Of a DNA stretch of 64,000 nt, positions 1-9,058 are shown one piece after another. The position numbers were made by a program, and so were the translations under genes. Numbering within the stretch: position 1 is the stretch's first letter; each line of letters starts with the position of its first letter. Source of the stretch: Gynuella sunshinyii YC6258 (GTDB lineage Bacteria > Pseudomonadota > Gammaproteobacteria > Pseudomonadales > Natronospirillaceae); assembly GCF_000940805.1 (NCBI RefSeq), contig NZ_CP007142.1, forward strand, positions 2,580,593 through 2,644,592, in the 5' to 3' direction. Below the pieces are notes generated by a model that saw nothing but the letters and a program-made list of their open reading frames with translations, was not told the DNA's origin and did not search any database.

Positions 1-2
1 CC

Positions 3-1007
3 AAGTCTTCACCCGTGAAAGCTCTGGTGGATCAGACTAAGCGTGCGACCACGGCCAAGCATCATAGTGCTACGCATCTGTTACATGCTGCTTTACGGCA
101 GGTGTTGGGTGAGCATGTACAGCAGAAAGGATCACTGGTGACATTTGATCGCCTGCGCTTTGACTTCTCTCATTTCGAACCGGTGACCGTTGCTCAGCTT
201 ACCGAGATAGAGCAGATCGTTAACCAGCAGGTCATTGCCAATACCCCGGTTCAGACTGAACTGATGCCGATTGACAAGGCAAAAGAAAAGGGTGCGATGG
301 CGCTGTTTGGTGAAAAGTATGGTGACGAGGTCAGAGTATTGACCATGGGGGAAAATAACTACTCTGTCGAACTATGTGGTGGAACCCATGTCAGCAGAAC
401 CGGAGATATCGGCCTGGTCAAACTGGTTGCGGAGACGGGCATTGCCGCTGGTGTTCGAAGAATTGAAGCAGTAGCCGGACCTTATGCTCTGGCTTACGTC
501 AATACTATGGAGCAGTCACTGCACAATATCGCAGGATTGTTGAAGGCTTCTTCAAGTAATGTTCAGGACAAGGTTCAGGGTTTGTTGCAGAAAAACCGAC
601 AGATGGAGAAAGAGCTGGATCAGCTTAAATCCAAGCTGGCCAGTAGCCAAGGGTCAGATCTGGTTTCAAAAGCGGAGGAGGTTGGTGGCACCAAAGTACT
701 CGCGGTTAAGGTGGATGGGGTAGACCAGAAAGCTTTGGCTGAGCTGATGGATCAGTTGAAAAATAAACTGGGCTCCTGTGTGGTGGTGCTGGCCAGTGTT
801 ATCGATGGTAAAGGACAGCTGGCGGTCGGAGTTTCCAAAGATCTGACCAGCCGTATTAAAGCCGGAGAACTGGTTAATTATGTTGCTGGGCAGCTGGATG
901 GCAAAGGTGGTGGCAAGCCTGATCTTGCTCGTGCCGGATTTGCTGATATCCAGAATATTGAGAGAGTTTTGGCCGTGGTGCCTTCCTGGGTTGGGGAGAA
1001 CCTTTGA
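3..1007 (+). CDS. alaS: alanyl-tRNA synthetase, C-terminal part (5' end outside window)
   Basis: Charges tRNA-Ala in the cytoplasm and hydrolyses mischarged tRNA-Ala. Only the last 334 residues are present; the frame is open to the left edge, so the catalytic and tRNA-binding domains lie outside. Seen here: the editing domain with its metal-type HxxxH motif (HSATH, near base 63) and the second motif CGGTH (near base 376), then a coiled-coil linker and the C-Ala domain ending in a Gly-rich GKGGGKPDLARAG segment typical of the family. An internal GTG at base 15 is not the true start. The lysC gene follows 119 bp downstream. The motifs leave little doubt about identity. Confidence 0.97.
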   Translation, partial: KSSPVKALVDQTKRATTAKHHSATHLLHAALRQVLGEHVQQKGSLVTFDRLRFDFSHFEPVTVAQLTEIEQIVNQQVIANTPVQTELMPIDKAKEKGAMALFGEKYGDEVRVLTMGENNYSVELCGGTHVSRTGDIGLVKLVAETGIAAGVRRIEAVAGPYALAYVNTMEQSLHNIAGLLKASSSNVQDKVQGLLQKNRQMEKELDQLKSKLASSQGSDLVSKAEEVGGTKVLAVKVDGVDQKALAELMDQLKNKLGSCVVVLASVIDGKGQLAVGVSKDLTSRIKAGELVNYVAGQLDGKGGGKPDLARAGFADIQNIERVLAVVPSWVGENL

Positions 1008-1126
1008 CCGGGAACAATAGAATCGCGGGTGAAGATGCAACAATGATTTTATTTATTGTTTAATTCACCCTTTGTTGGGTGCTGCATTCTGTGCAGTTCT
1101 TATTAACCTAAAAGAAAATATTGACT

Positions 1127-2359
1127 ATGGCGCTATACGTTCAAAAATTTGGTGGGACCTCAGTTGGCAGTATTGAGCGAATTGGTGTTGTTGCTGACAA
1201 AGTAAAGAGCTTTAGGGATCAGGGTCATGATGTTGTTGTGGTTGTATCAGCAATGTCTGGTGAGACAAACCGGCTGCTAGCCCTGGCTTCAGAGATTTCC
1301 AAAAAGCCAACACCACGGGAATTGGATGCGCTCGTATCAACCGGTGAGCAGGTGACCATTGCTTTGCTTTCTATGGCGTTGAATGAGCGTGGCTGTCCGG
1401 CTAAGTCTTATACAGGCGGGCAGATAAAAATACTGACTGATAGTGCTTTTACCAAGGCTCGTATCCAGCATATTGATGTGGATTCAATTCGCTCCGATTT
1501 GAAAACCGGCAAAGTGGTGGTTGTGGCCGGATTTCAGGGGGTTGACCCTGAGGGCAATATTACAACTCTTGGTAGAGGTGGGTCGGATACAACCGGGGTG
1601 GCGCTGGCAGCTGCATTAAGTGCTGATGAATGTCAGATATATACGGATGTTGACGGTGTTTATACCACTGATCCTCGGGTTGAACCCAGGGCCCGTCGAC
1701 TGGATAAAATTACTTTTGATGAAATGCTGGAAATGGCCAGTCAGGGCTCAAAAGTATTACAAATTCGTTCTGTTGAATTCGCTGGAAAATACAATGTACC
1801 GTTACGTGTTTTGTCCTCTTTTACTGAAGGACGGGGCACTCTTATTTCCCTGGAGGATGAGGATCCTATGGAACAGCCAGTCATATCTGGAATAGCTTTT
1901 AATCGTGATGAAGCAAAAATCACTGTATTGGGGGTTCCCGATATACCGGGTGTAGCCTCCAGAATTCTGGGACCGGTCAGTGCGGCGAACATTGAAGTCG
2001 ATATGATCGTTCAGAACATTGCATCGGATAAAACGACCGACTTCACTTTTACTGTGCATCGTAATGACTACGATAAGGTATTGAAGGTGGTTGAGCAGGT
2101 TGCCGAAGATCTGGGCGCTCGTGAGGTCAAGGGTGACAATACCATTTGTAAGGTCTCGATTGTCGGTGTGGGGATGCGTTCCCACGCAGGTGTGGCAAGT
2201 AAAATGTTTGACACATTGGCAGCAGAGTCGATCAATATTCAAATGATATCGACTTCTGAAATTAAAGTAGCAGTTGTAATTGCTGAGAAATATCTTGAAT
2301 TGGCGGTGCGCTCTCTGCATTCGGCATTTGGTCTGGACTCAGAACCAACTGAAGAATAG
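1127..2359 (+). CDS. lysC: aspartokinase
   Basis: Phosphorylates aspartate, the first step to lysine, threonine, methionine and diaminopimelate. The 410-residue protein starts with the amino-acid-kinase signature KFGGTSVG (about residues 6-13), has the STGEQV and GRGGSDTT motifs, and ends in two ACT domains (about 265-335 and 345-405), the usual allosteric sites. An in-frame TTG lies at 1121, but the ATG at 1127 gives the standard MALYVQKFGG N-terminus. The alaS-lysC-csrA order is a known gammaproteobacterial arrangement, seen in Pseudomonas. No lysine riboswitch was recognised in the short leader. Confidence 0.97.
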   Translation: MALYVQKFGGTSVGSIERIGVVADKVKSFRDQGHDVVVVVSAMSGETNRLLALASEISKKPTPRELDALVSTGEQVTIALLSMALNERGCPAKSYTGGQIKILTDSAFTKARIQHIDVDSIRSDLKTGKVVVVAGFQGVDPEGNITTLGRGGSDTTGVALAAALSADECQIYTDVDGVYTTDPRVEPRARRLDKITFDEMLEMASQGSKVLQIRSVEFAGKYNVPLRVLSSFTEGRGTLISLEDEDPMEQPVISGIAFNRDEAKITVLGVPDIPGVASRILGPVSAANIEVDMIVQNIASDKTTDFTFTVHRNDYDKVLKVVEQVAEDLGAREVKGDNTICKVSIVGVGMRSHAGVASKMFDTLAAESINIQMISTSEIKVAVVIAEKYLELAVRSLHSAFGLDSEPTEE

Positions 2360-2468
2360 AGTATGCCCTGCGAAAGCAATTTTGAGTCATTAGTATAATT
2401 AACAATCTGGCTGGTATTTGTTAGGGAGTTATTTTATAGCTCCGTAACTAAGGCATATTGCAATAGTG

Positions 2469-2567
2469 ATGAATGGAGGCGGTCGTGATTTATTGGCCGA
2501 TTTCATGGAGCAGTATCGCATTGAGCTGCTGGATGACAGGACCTGTCCAGAAATAGGAGAAAAATAA
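2469..2567 (+). CDS. 32-codon ORF overlapping the csrA start (possible leader peptide)
   Basis: An ATG at 2469 (with GTG at 2466 in frame) opens 32 codons whose TAA shares its last A with the csrA ATG (TAATG). The predicted peptide starts [17 protein letters not shown], is acidic and soluble, and matches no family I know. Its final codons contain the csrA Shine-Dalgarno sequence AGGAG. The stop/start overlap would allow translational coupling. No good ribosome-binding site precedes 2469, so it may be untranslated and only a by-product of the structured leader. Confidence 0.35.
   Translation: MNGGGRDLLADFMEQYRIELLDDRTCPEIGEK
2473..2559 (+). promoter_or_regulatory. probable CsrA autoregulatory leader
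   Basis: Five GGA motifs precede csrA: ATGGA at 2473 and 2505, CTGGA at 2529, one in the loop of a small hairpin (GACA-GGACC-TGTC, 2535-2547), and the Shine-Dalgarno AGGAG at 2555-2559. CsrA is known to bind GGA in hairpin loops and to repress its own translation in E. coli from several such sites. Autoregulation here is inferred from that pattern. Confidence 0.55.
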
Positions 2568-2761
2568 TGCTGATTCTTACCCGTCGTGTGGGCGAGACAT
2601 TAATGATAGGTGACGAAGTCACCGTTACTGTATTGGGTGTTAAAGGTAATCAGGTGCGCATAGGTGTGAATGCACCTAAAGATGTTGCAGTGCATCGTGA
2701 AGAGATTTATCAACGCATCCAAAAAGAAATGGAATCTGACGACAATGGCGGTAACGCCTAG
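2567..2761 (+). CDS. csrA: carbon storage regulator CsrA/RsmA
   Basis: Small dimeric RNA-binding protein that controls translation of carbon-storage, motility and biofilm mRNAs. The 64 residues start [11 protein letters not shown] and contain the RNA-contact segments (Arg at 6-7, and VAVHREEIY at about 40-48), at normal length for the family. The ribosome-binding site AGGAG lies 7 bp upstream of the ATG, which overlaps the stop of a 32-codon ORF. The leader holds several GGA motifs, suggesting autoregulation. A tRNA-Ser gene follows about 110 bp downstream. Confidence 0.98.
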   Translation: MLILTRRVGETLMIGDEVTVTVLGVKGNQVRIGVNAPKDVAVHREEIYQRIQKEMESDDNGGNA

Positions 2762-2872
2762 AGTTGTTGGTATGAATCATGGCGCGCCGGATTCAAATTA
2801 AGCTAATGCATTAATTTTATTGATGTTTTTTCTTTTAATTTGGATTTTTCATGGTATTATGCGCGCCGTGTT

Positions 2873-2962
2873 GGAGAGATGGCCGAGTGGCTGAAGGCGC
2901 GCCCCTGCTAAGGGCGTATGGGAGAAATCTCATCGAGGGTTCGAATCCCTCTCTCTCCGCCA
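2873..2962 (+). tRNA. tRNA-Ser (GCT)
   Basis: 90 nt including encoded CCA. Acceptor GGAGAGA pairs with TCTCTCC; it has a long variable arm, as expected for serine, a T arm with GGTTCGAATCC, and anticodon loop CTGCTAA (anticodon GCT, codons AGC/AGU). A -10-like TATTAT at 2855-2860 followed by GCGCGCC precedes it. Confidence 0.97.
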
Positions 2963-2989
2963 AACCTTCCTTGAATAAAGGTTGGTTTC

Positions 2990-3066
2990 GCGCCCGTAGC
3001 TCAGCTGGATAGAGTACCTGGCTACGAACCAGGCGGTCGCACGTTCGAATCGTGCCGGGCGCGCCA
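2990..3066 (+). tRNA. tRNA-Arg (ACG), copy 1
   Basis: 77 nt with encoded CCA. Acceptor GCGCCCG pairs with CGGGCGC; anticodon loop CTACGAA gives anticodon ACG, read as ICG after deamination (CGU/CGC/CGA codons). It is identical in sequence to the copy 31 bp downstream and is probably co-transcribed with tRNA-Ser. Confidence 0.97.
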
Positions 3067-3097
3067 TTTCAATTATTGTACAGTTAATGTTTTTTAT

Positions 3098-3174
3098 GCG
3101 CCCGTAGCTCAGCTGGATAGAGTACCTGGCTACGAACCAGGCGGTCGCACGTTCGAATCGTGCCGGGCGCGCCA
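3098..3174 (+). tRNA. tRNA-Arg (ACG), copy 2
   Basis: Exact 77-nt duplicate of the preceding tRNA-Arg gene, with encoded CCA and anticodon ACG. The tandem duplication forms a direct repeat. Confidence 0.97.
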
Positions 3175-3233
3175 CATTTCTAGTGTGGTCATCTCATATA
3201 ACCTTCTATACTTAGTGCCTTCCTTTCAAAATA

Positions 3234-4175
3234 TTAGTTAACGAGATTTTCCTGAAGAATTTTTCTTACTTGAGAAACATCATTAACTGGTCTCAGTGTT
3301 TCAAATAACTTGTTGGCCTGTTCGTGCCGTGTCGCCAAAAACTTAAGCCATTGTTTTAATCTTCCGCAGATATAACGGTCAGGTACATTGCCCTGCATAG
3401 ATGAAAAGAAAGTATGAATTTGGTTGGCTAGTTGTTGCCACTCTAGATGAGGTTTGCTTCGATCCTTGATAAGCATTGCCAGATCGGGTTGGTATACGAG
3501 TCCTCGGCCGATCATGATATCCTGACACCCGCTGATTTGTATGCATTCGTCGTAATCTGAGACGGAAAAAATATCCCCATTCGCAATGATATTTACTTGC
3601 GTGGCTTCATTGATTCTGGCAATCCAATCCCAGTGTGCCGGTGGTTGATAACCTTCAACTTTAGTGCGGGCATGCACAGTAATTTCTTCCGCTCCTCCAG
3701 CTTCCATAGCCAGTGCATTTTCAATAGCCTGAGAGGTGTCATCATAGCCGAGCCGCATTTTTGCCGATAGGCAGATGCCCTGAGGTAGTGCTGTTTTTAC
3801 GGTATTTATGATCCGATATATTTTTTCAGGTTCCTTCAATAAAACCGCACCCCCGTTATGATTATTGACCGTTTTAGAGGGACAACCAAAGTTAAGATCA
3901 ATACCGCTTGAGCCAAGCGACAGAGCTCTTAGTGCGTTGTCCGCCAGCGCATTTGGGTCTGAGCCTAACAGCTGAACTCTAACGGGAGGCGATGCTGGTA
4001 ACGAGGAGGTTGTGGTTAGTTCAGGAACAGTTTTGAGAAATACGGATTCAGGCAATAGTGCGTCTACCACTCTGACAAACTCGCTGATGATGAGATCGCA
4101 ACCACCAAAATGTTTGATGACTGTTCTCAGGTAGTAATCCATTAGACCTTCCATGGGGGCGAGGATAATTCTCAT
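3234..4175 (-). CDS. dusC: tRNA-dihydrouridine(16) synthase DusC
   Basis: FMN-dependent enzyme that reduces uridine 16 in the tRNA D-loop. The 313-residue protein has the Dus start MRIILAPMEGLMD, the SEFVRVVDALLP segment typical of DusC, the catalytic-cysteine motif LNFGCPSKTVN with NGGA following, and flavin/phosphate-binding IANGDIFS and MIGRGL. A TTG at 4214 would add 13 residues, but the ATG at 4175 gives the family N-terminus. It is convergent with the tRNA cluster, fitting but not explaining its role. Confidence 0.93.
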   Translation of the reverse strand: MRIILAPMEGLMDYYLRTVIKHFGGCDLIISEFVRVVDALLPESVFLKTVPELTTTSSLPASPPVRVQLLGSDPNALADNALRALSLGSSGIDLNFGCPSKTVNNHNGGAVLLKEPEKIYRIINTVKTALPQGICLSAKMRLGYDDTSQAIENALAMEAGGAEEITVHARTKVEGYQPPAHWDWIARINEATQVNIIANGDIFSVSDYDECIQISGCQDIMIGRGLVYQPDLAMLIKDRSKPHLEWQQLANQIHTFFSSMQGNVPDRYICGRLKQWLKFLATRHEQANKLFETLRPVNDVSQVRKILQENLVN

Positions 4176-4399
4176 GTATGCCGGCCTGTTAGCAAAAAAC
4201 GGGCATAATACCAAAGTTTAATTAGGCCCATATACTGATCTGGCGCTATTGCAGCGTTTTTGGCTTTTAGGTTACAGTCACAACCGTTTTCTGGGGCAGT
4301 TAAGTGCAAATAAAAAACACGATATCAGCAAATAACAGCAGTTGTCCCATATTTGGCAATAAACACTAAAACCAAATCTTACGGTAAGGACATAACTCA

Positions 4400-4627
4400 A
4401 TGTCAGATAATATGGTTGATGGCCTGTATCTCATGTTATTGGGTATGGGCACTGTTTTTGTGTTCCTCGGAATTCTCGTAGTGGGGACTACGATCATGTC
4501 CCGACTGGTTAAGTCCATGTCTCTACCAGAAGAAATGAAGCCTGTTGCAAGAGCCCAGCCCGCTTCTTCACAGACTGAAATTGCAATGGTCGCTGCCGCG
4601 GCTCGTGCGTATCACGACTCTCAATGA
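4400..4627 (+). CDS. oadG: oxaloacetate decarboxylase gamma subunit
   Basis: Small membrane subunit of the sodium-pumping oxaloacetate decarboxylase, anchoring the alpha subunit to the beta subunit. It has 75 residues with one transmembrane helix (about 9-33, LMLLGMGTVFVFLGILVVGT) and a soluble tail; the family is short and poorly conserved, so position helps the call. It leads the oadGAB operon, 47 bp before oadA, and is preceded by a GTAAGGA ribosome-binding site. The upstream 220 bp to dusC show no clear operator. Confidence 0.9.
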   Translation: MSDNMVDGLYLMLLGMGTVFVFLGILVVGTTIMSRLVKSMSLPEEMKPVARAQPASSQTEIAMVAAAARAYHDSQ

Positions 4628-4674
4628 GTTGACGAGTTCTATTCCCATCTTTGATCGACTGAAGGCGAAACACC

Positions 4675-6477
4675 ATGTCAACTGCTAAGAATCCCGTCAA
4701 AATCACTGATGTTGTCCTCCGGGATGCCCATCAGTCCTTGTTTGCAACCCGGATGCGTATTGATGATATGTTGCCAATTGGAGAGCAGCTTGATGCTATT
4801 GGTTACTGGTCATTAGAAACCTGGGGGGGCGCAACATTCGACAGCTGTATCCGTTATCTGGGAGAAGATCCCTGGGAACGCTTACGGGAACTTAAAAAGG
4901 TAATGCCAAAAACCAAGCATCAGATGTTGTTGCGTGGGCAAAATCTGCTGGGATATCGTCATTACGCTGATGATGTGGTAGACAAGTTCGTTGAACGCGC
5001 TGTTGCTAATGGTATGGATGTGTTTCGTGTGTTCGATGCCATGAATGATCCCCGCAATATGCAACAGGCGTTAGCGGCAGTTAAGAAGCAGGGGGCTCAT
5101 GCCCAGGCGACCATTTCCTATACAACCAGCCCAGTACACACCGTTGAGTTATGGTTGAAACTAGCGGCTGAACTCGAATCCATGGGAGCCGATTCCCTCT
5201 GTATCAAAGACATGTCCGGGATTATGAATCCGTACGAGGCTTATGATCTGGTTAAGTCCATTAAAAAAACGGTTCAGATTCCGATTGCTCTGCATTGTCA
5301 CGCGACTGCCGGGTTGTCTTCCATGACTATCCTGAAGGCCATAGATGCGGGCATAGATCATGTTGATACTGCCATTTCCTCTATGTCCATGACATATGGG
5401 CATTCACCGACTGAATCCATTGTTGCAGCATTGCAGGGAACTGATCGTGATCCGGGGCTGGACATTCATAAGCTCGAAGAAATAGCCGCTTATTTTCGTG
5501 AAGTCCGGAAGAAATATAACAAGTTTGAAGGGGCGCTACGTGGCGTCGACTCGCGTATTCTGGTAGCTCAGGTACCCGGAGGCATGCTGACCAACATGGA
5601 AAGCCAGCTTAAGGACCAAGGAGCAGCAGATAAGTTTGATCAGGTACTGGAAGAGATTCCCAGAGTTCGCGAGGATCTCGGCTTTATTCCTCTGGTAACG
5701 CCCACGTCTCAAATTGTAGGAACTCAGGCGGTGCTGAACGTGCTGACAGGTGAGCGATACAAGTCAATTTCGAAAGAAACTCAGGGTATTTTAAAAGGTG
5801 AATACGGTGCTGCTCCTGCACCGTTTAATAAAGCACTGCAGGAAAAAGTATTGAATGGGGCCGAAGCTATTACCTGTCGTCCGGCTGATTTGCTGGCATC
5901 AGAAGTGGATACCCTGACCAGAGAACTTGAGGCGCTCGCGAAAGAGAAAAATTTCAAACTTGCTGATGCTGTGGTCGATGATGTGTTGACGTATGCATTG
6001 TTCCCTCAGATTGGTTTGAAGTTCCTGCAAAACAGAGGCAATCCAGAGGCTTTTGAACCTGCGCCCAAAGTAGTAACCGAATCGAAAGCGCCAGCCAAGT
6101 CGTCTGCTAATACCTATACAGTGACTCTTAATGGTCGATCATATGTTGCAGAAGTGGCTGTTGATGGTGGTGTTACGGTTTCATTGAATGGTCAGAAATA
6201 TCAATTGGGTGTGAGCGAAGGTGGAGATGTTTCCGCAGCAGCTCCCGTCAGTGCTGGTGCTGCGGGCGGAGAACCGGTCCTGGCACCACTGGCTGGGAAT
6301 ATTTTCAAGATTCTGGTACAGCCCGGTGACGTTGTTGAAGAAGGTCAGGTGCTGTTGATTCTGGAAGCAATGAAAATGGAAACAGAGGTCAGTGCTTCTA
6401 AAGCAGGTACTGTCGGGAGCATTGCTATTAAAGAGGGTGATGCGGTCTCTGTCGGTGATACTTTGTTAACAATATAA
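4675..6477 (+). CDS. oadA: oxaloacetate decarboxylase alpha subunit (biotin-carrying)
   Basis: Carries out the carboxyltransferase step, moving CO2 from oxaloacetate to biotin. The 600-residue protein has the carboxyltransferase TIM barrel with [14 protein letters not shown] (about 13-26), the metal-binding CHATAG region, a conserved middle domain, an Ala/Pro linker near 465-545, and a biotinyl domain with EAMKMETEV, whose second Lys-containing MKM accepts biotin. It is full length for the family. It lies between oadG and oadB. A pyruvate carboxylase B subunit is an alternative, but the oadG/oadB neighbours decide. Confidence 0.96.
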   Translation: MSTAKNPVKITDVVLRDAHQSLFATRMRIDDMLPIGEQLDAIGYWSLETWGGATFDSCIRYLGEDPWERLRELKKVMPKTKHQMLLRGQNLLGYRHYADDVVDKFVERAVANGMDVFRVFDAMNDPRNMQQALAAVKKQGAHAQATISYTTSPVHTVELWLKLAAELESMGADSLCIKDMSGIMNPYEAYDLVKSIKKTVQIPIALHCHATAGLSSMTILKAIDAGIDHVDTAISSMSMTYGHSPTESIVAALQGTDRDPGLDIHKLEEIAAYFREVRKKYNKFEGALRGVDSRILVAQVPGGMLTNMESQLKDQGAADKFDQVLEEIPRVREDLGFIPLVTPTSQIVGTQAVLNVLTGERYKSISKETQGILKGEYGAAPAPFNKALQEKVLNGAEAITCRPADLLASEVDTLTRELEALAKEKNFKLADAVVDDVLTYALFPQIGLKFLQNRGNPEAFEPAPKVVTESKAPAKSSANTYTVTLNGRSYVAEVAVDGGVTVSLNGQKYQLGVSEGGDVSAAAPVSAGAAGGEPVLAPLAGNIFKILVQPGDVVEEGQVLLILEAMKMETEVSASKAGTVGSIAIKEGDAVSVGDTLLTI

Positions 6478-6488
6478 GGATTACTGAC

Positions 6489-7658
6489 ATGGAAAAACTG
6501 ATGCTGTTGTTAAGTGACTCCGGTCTGGCCAATCTGTCCTGGGGTCAGGGCATGATGATACTGATTGGTGTTCTACTGATCTATCTGGCTATTAAGAAAG
6601 GGTTTGAGCCACTGCTGTTGCTGCCGATTGGCATGGGGGCAATTCTGGTTAATATTCCAGAAGCAGGTTTCTACAGCGCTCCGGTATACGATGCTGCCGG
6701 TCACCTTCAGTCGGCCGGTGGGTTACAGTACTACATATTTCATGCCGGTATCGAAACAGGGGTGTTTCCTTTACTGATTTTCATGGGTGTTGGTGCGATG
6801 ACGGACTTTGGTCCAATGCTGGCGAACCCGAAAACGCTCTTTTTGGGGGCTGCTGCACAGTTCGGTATCTTTGCAACTGTTTTCGGTGCCTTGCTCATGA
6901 GCGATCTGGACATCGTGCACTACACTTTTGCGCAGGCGGCAGCCATTGGGATTATTGGGGGGGCAGATGGACCCACTTCGATTTATGTGGCCAGCCAGGT
7001 TGCACCTGAGTTGCTTGGTGCGATTGCCGTTGCAGCTTATTCGTATATGGCTCTGGTGCCCTTGATTCAGCCACCCATAATGAGGTTGCTGACAACCGAG
7101 AGCGAACGCAAAATTGTAATGACACAGCTGCGCCCGGTTTCAAAACGGGAAAAAATCATTTTTCCACTATTGTTGCTGGTTCTGGTGGCGCTATTTTTGC
7201 CAGATGCGGCTCCTTTGTTGGGAATGTTCTGTTTTGGCAATCTTATGCGGGAATCCGGTGTAGTTGATCGTCTGAGTGATACCGCGCAAAACTCACTGAT
7301 AAATATCGTGACTATTTTCCTGGGGTTGGGCGTAGGTTCCAAGCTTAGTGCGGAGGCTTTTTTGAATGCCAAAACACTGGGGATATTGTTGCTAGGCCTT
7401 ATCGCGTTTTGTATTGGTACGGCGGCGGGCGTGCTGATGGCGAAACTCATGAACAAAGTCAGTAAGACACCAGTCAATCCTCTGATTGGTTCTGCGGGGG
7501 TGTCAGCGGTTCCAATGGCTGCAAGGGTGAGTAATAAAGTCGGGCTGGAAGCCAATAATCAGAACTTCCTGTTAATGCATGCAATGGGTCCTAACGTTGC
7601 TGGCGTTATTGGGTCTGCTGTTGCAGCAGGTGTCATGCTCAGCTATTTGGGCGGATAA
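6489..7658 (+). CDS. oadB: oxaloacetate decarboxylase beta subunit (sodium pump)
   Basis: Integral membrane subunit that decarboxylates carboxybiotin and exports sodium ions. It has 389 residues, about nine or more hydrophobic segments, and the conserved [17 protein letters not shown] motif (about 158-174) plus [16 protein letters not shown] near the C-terminus, both characteristic of OadB/GcdB/MmdB. The three oad genes are tightly spaced and end in a strong terminator at 7711. The subunit set implies use of a sodium gradient, consistent with a marine habitat. Confidence 0.96.
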   Translation: MEKLMLLLSDSGLANLSWGQGMMILIGVLLIYLAIKKGFEPLLLLPIGMGAILVNIPEAGFYSAPVYDAAGHLQSAGGLQYYIFHAGIETGVFPLLIFMGVGAMTDFGPMLANPKTLFLGAAAQFGIFATVFGALLMSDLDIVHYTFAQAAAIGIIGGADGPTSIYVASQVAPELLGAIAVAAYSYMALVPLIQPPIMRLLTTESERKIVMTQLRPVSKREKIIFPLLLLVLVALFLPDAAPLLGMFCFGNLMRESGVVDRLSDTAQNSLINIVTIFLGLGVGSKLSAEAFLNAKTLGILLLGLIAFCIGTAAGVLMAKLMNKVSKTPVNPLIGSAGVSAVPMAARVSNKVGLEANNQNFLLMHAMGPNVAGVIGSAVAAGVMLSYLGG

Positions 7659-7710
7659 TCTTTTCATCCCGATTCACATTTGTTGTGAATCTGTTAACCT
7701 CCCTAATGCG

Positions 7711-7745
7711 ACAAAAGAGAGACTAATGTTCTCTCTTTTGTTTCA
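7711..7745 (+). terminator. terminator of the oadGAB operon
   Basis: A 12-bp perfect stem (7711-7722 with 7730-7741), loop of 7, whose 3' arm ends CTTTTGTTT. A smaller 8-bp hairpin (GATTCACA/TGTGAATC, 7671-7691) lies just before it. It separates oadB from the ZorAB-like operon. Confidence 0.8.
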
Positions 7746-7807
7746 GAACGTAAAAATCCGTCTAAACTAAAGGCTAATTTCTTCTTCAATTACGGCGGAG
7801 CTTTTCT

Positions 7808-9058
7808 TTGAACGTGCAGGCCCTCTTCGAACAGTTACCTAATCTCAGTCTGGTTTTGCTGGGGTTGATTACCCTTCTGACCGTTTATTTTCATGGCCCG
7901 GTATTCTCCATCCATACCGCTCATAATGCACCTTCTATTCTCACCAGTTTGGGGATTTTCGGTACGTTTGTAGGGGTCGCTATCGGTCTGATGGATTTTA
8001 ATACCGATAACATCCAGGCCTCTGTACCTGCGTTGATCGATGGCCTTAAGACTGCTTTCTGGACCTCTATTGCCGGGATATTCGGTGCATTAACGATTAA
8101 ATTCCGGTTTGCACTGCACATGATACGTAAAGGAAACCAAGTCAGTCGGAGTGGTGCGACACTGGAAGACGTGGTCAATGAGGTCAGAAATCTAGGGCAA
8201 AGTATCAGTGGTGAGGCAGAAGGGTCTCTCGTGTCCATGTGGCGGGTCCAAACGGAGGTTGTTAACGGGCACCTGGAAGCGTTGCAGTCCACGTTGGAAG
8301 ATTTTGAAGTTCGAATGACCGAGGCGAATACCAAGGCATTGATCAAAGCAATTGATCACGTCATGACCGACTTTAATGCTCAGATCGATCAGCAATATGG
8401 TGAGAATTTCCGTCAGCTGAATGAATCTGTTGGCAAGATGCAGGTGTGGCAGGAGCAGAACATGTCAAACCTGCATGAAATTATTGATCGACAGAAAGAA
8501 AGTGCCATGTCGATGGTGGATGCCACTCAAGCATTTTCGCAGCTGGTTAATCACAGCCATGTGTTTACTCAGGTCGCCAGGGACATGGAGAGCATGCTGA
8601 CAGGACTGCACTCCCAAAGCAGTGCTTTGGCAGAGTTCGCCGAACGGCTGTCCGGTGTTATTAATAATGCTCAACAAGGGTTGCCTGATCTGGAAAAACG
8701 TATTCTTTCCGTGACTGAGCATCTGCAGGAGTCGATGATGAGTCAGCAGCGGGTGATCAGTGATACCTTGCTTGAGACCAGTCAGCAGATTCGTTCCACG
8801 GTTAATCAGGCCAGCCAGGTTCTCAACGATGCTTATTTGCAGTCGCAAAATTCTGTCAATGAAGAACTCAAGGAACTGATTGCGCTGAATCAGCGACAAC
8901 TTAAAGACCTTGATGCCGCCATGGAGCAGGAGTTAACCAAGGCCCTAAAAACATTCGGCTATCAAATGACCGCATTGAGTGAAAAGTTTGTGAACGACTA
9001 TACGCCCCTGACTGATCGTCTGAAAGAACTCGTCAGTATGGCTGAGGAGCAGTCATGA
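7808..9058 (+). CDS. MotA/TolQ/ExbB-like (ZorA-like) channel protein with long coiled tail
   Basis: Predicted proton-channel subunit of a membrane motor. In 416 residues there are three hydrophobic segments (about 12-30, 42-62, 80-103) with the small-residue-rich motif LGIFGTFVGVAIGLMDF and the second MotA-type segment GLKTAFWTSIAGIFGA; the remaining 300 residues are Gln/Glu-rich and look alpha-helical or coiled. That layout is known for ZorA of Zorya anti-phage systems, but this tail is shorter than in many type I ZorA proteins. Start is TTG, with GGAG 7 bp upstream; a GTG at 7814 is the alternative. It overlaps the next gene by 4 bp (ATGA). Confidence 0.8.
   Translation: MNVQALFEQLPNLSLVLLGLITLLTVYFHGPVFSIHTAHNAPSILTSLGIFGTFVGVAIGLMDFNTDNIQASVPALIDGLKTAFWTSIAGIFGALTIKFRFALHMIRKGNQVSRSGATLEDVVNEVRNLGQSISGEAEGSLVSMWRVQTEVVNGHLEALQSTLEDFEVRMTEANTKALIKAIDHVMTDFNAQIDQQYGENFRQLNESVGKMQVWQEQNMSNLHEIIDRQKESAMSMVDATQAFSQLVNHSHVFTQVARDMESMLTGLHSQSSALAEFAERLSGVINNAQQGLPDLEKRILSVTEHLQESMMSQQRVISDTLLETSQQIRSTVNQASQVLNDAYLQSQNSVNEELKELIALNQRQLKDLDAAMEQELTKALKTFGYQMTALSEKFVNDYTPLTDRLKELVSMAEEQS

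Noticed and set aside
2990..3174. Direct repeats that could suggest a CRISPR
   Set aside because: They are two identical tRNA-Arg genes; the same holds for the two tRNA-Lys genes at 46668-46901. No CRISPR array is present.
2930..3175. 81-codon minus-strand ORF across the tRNA-Arg genes with a repeated protein segment
   Set aside because: It is antisense to tRNA genes and its internal repeat only reflects the duplicated tRNA. This is a common false annotation.
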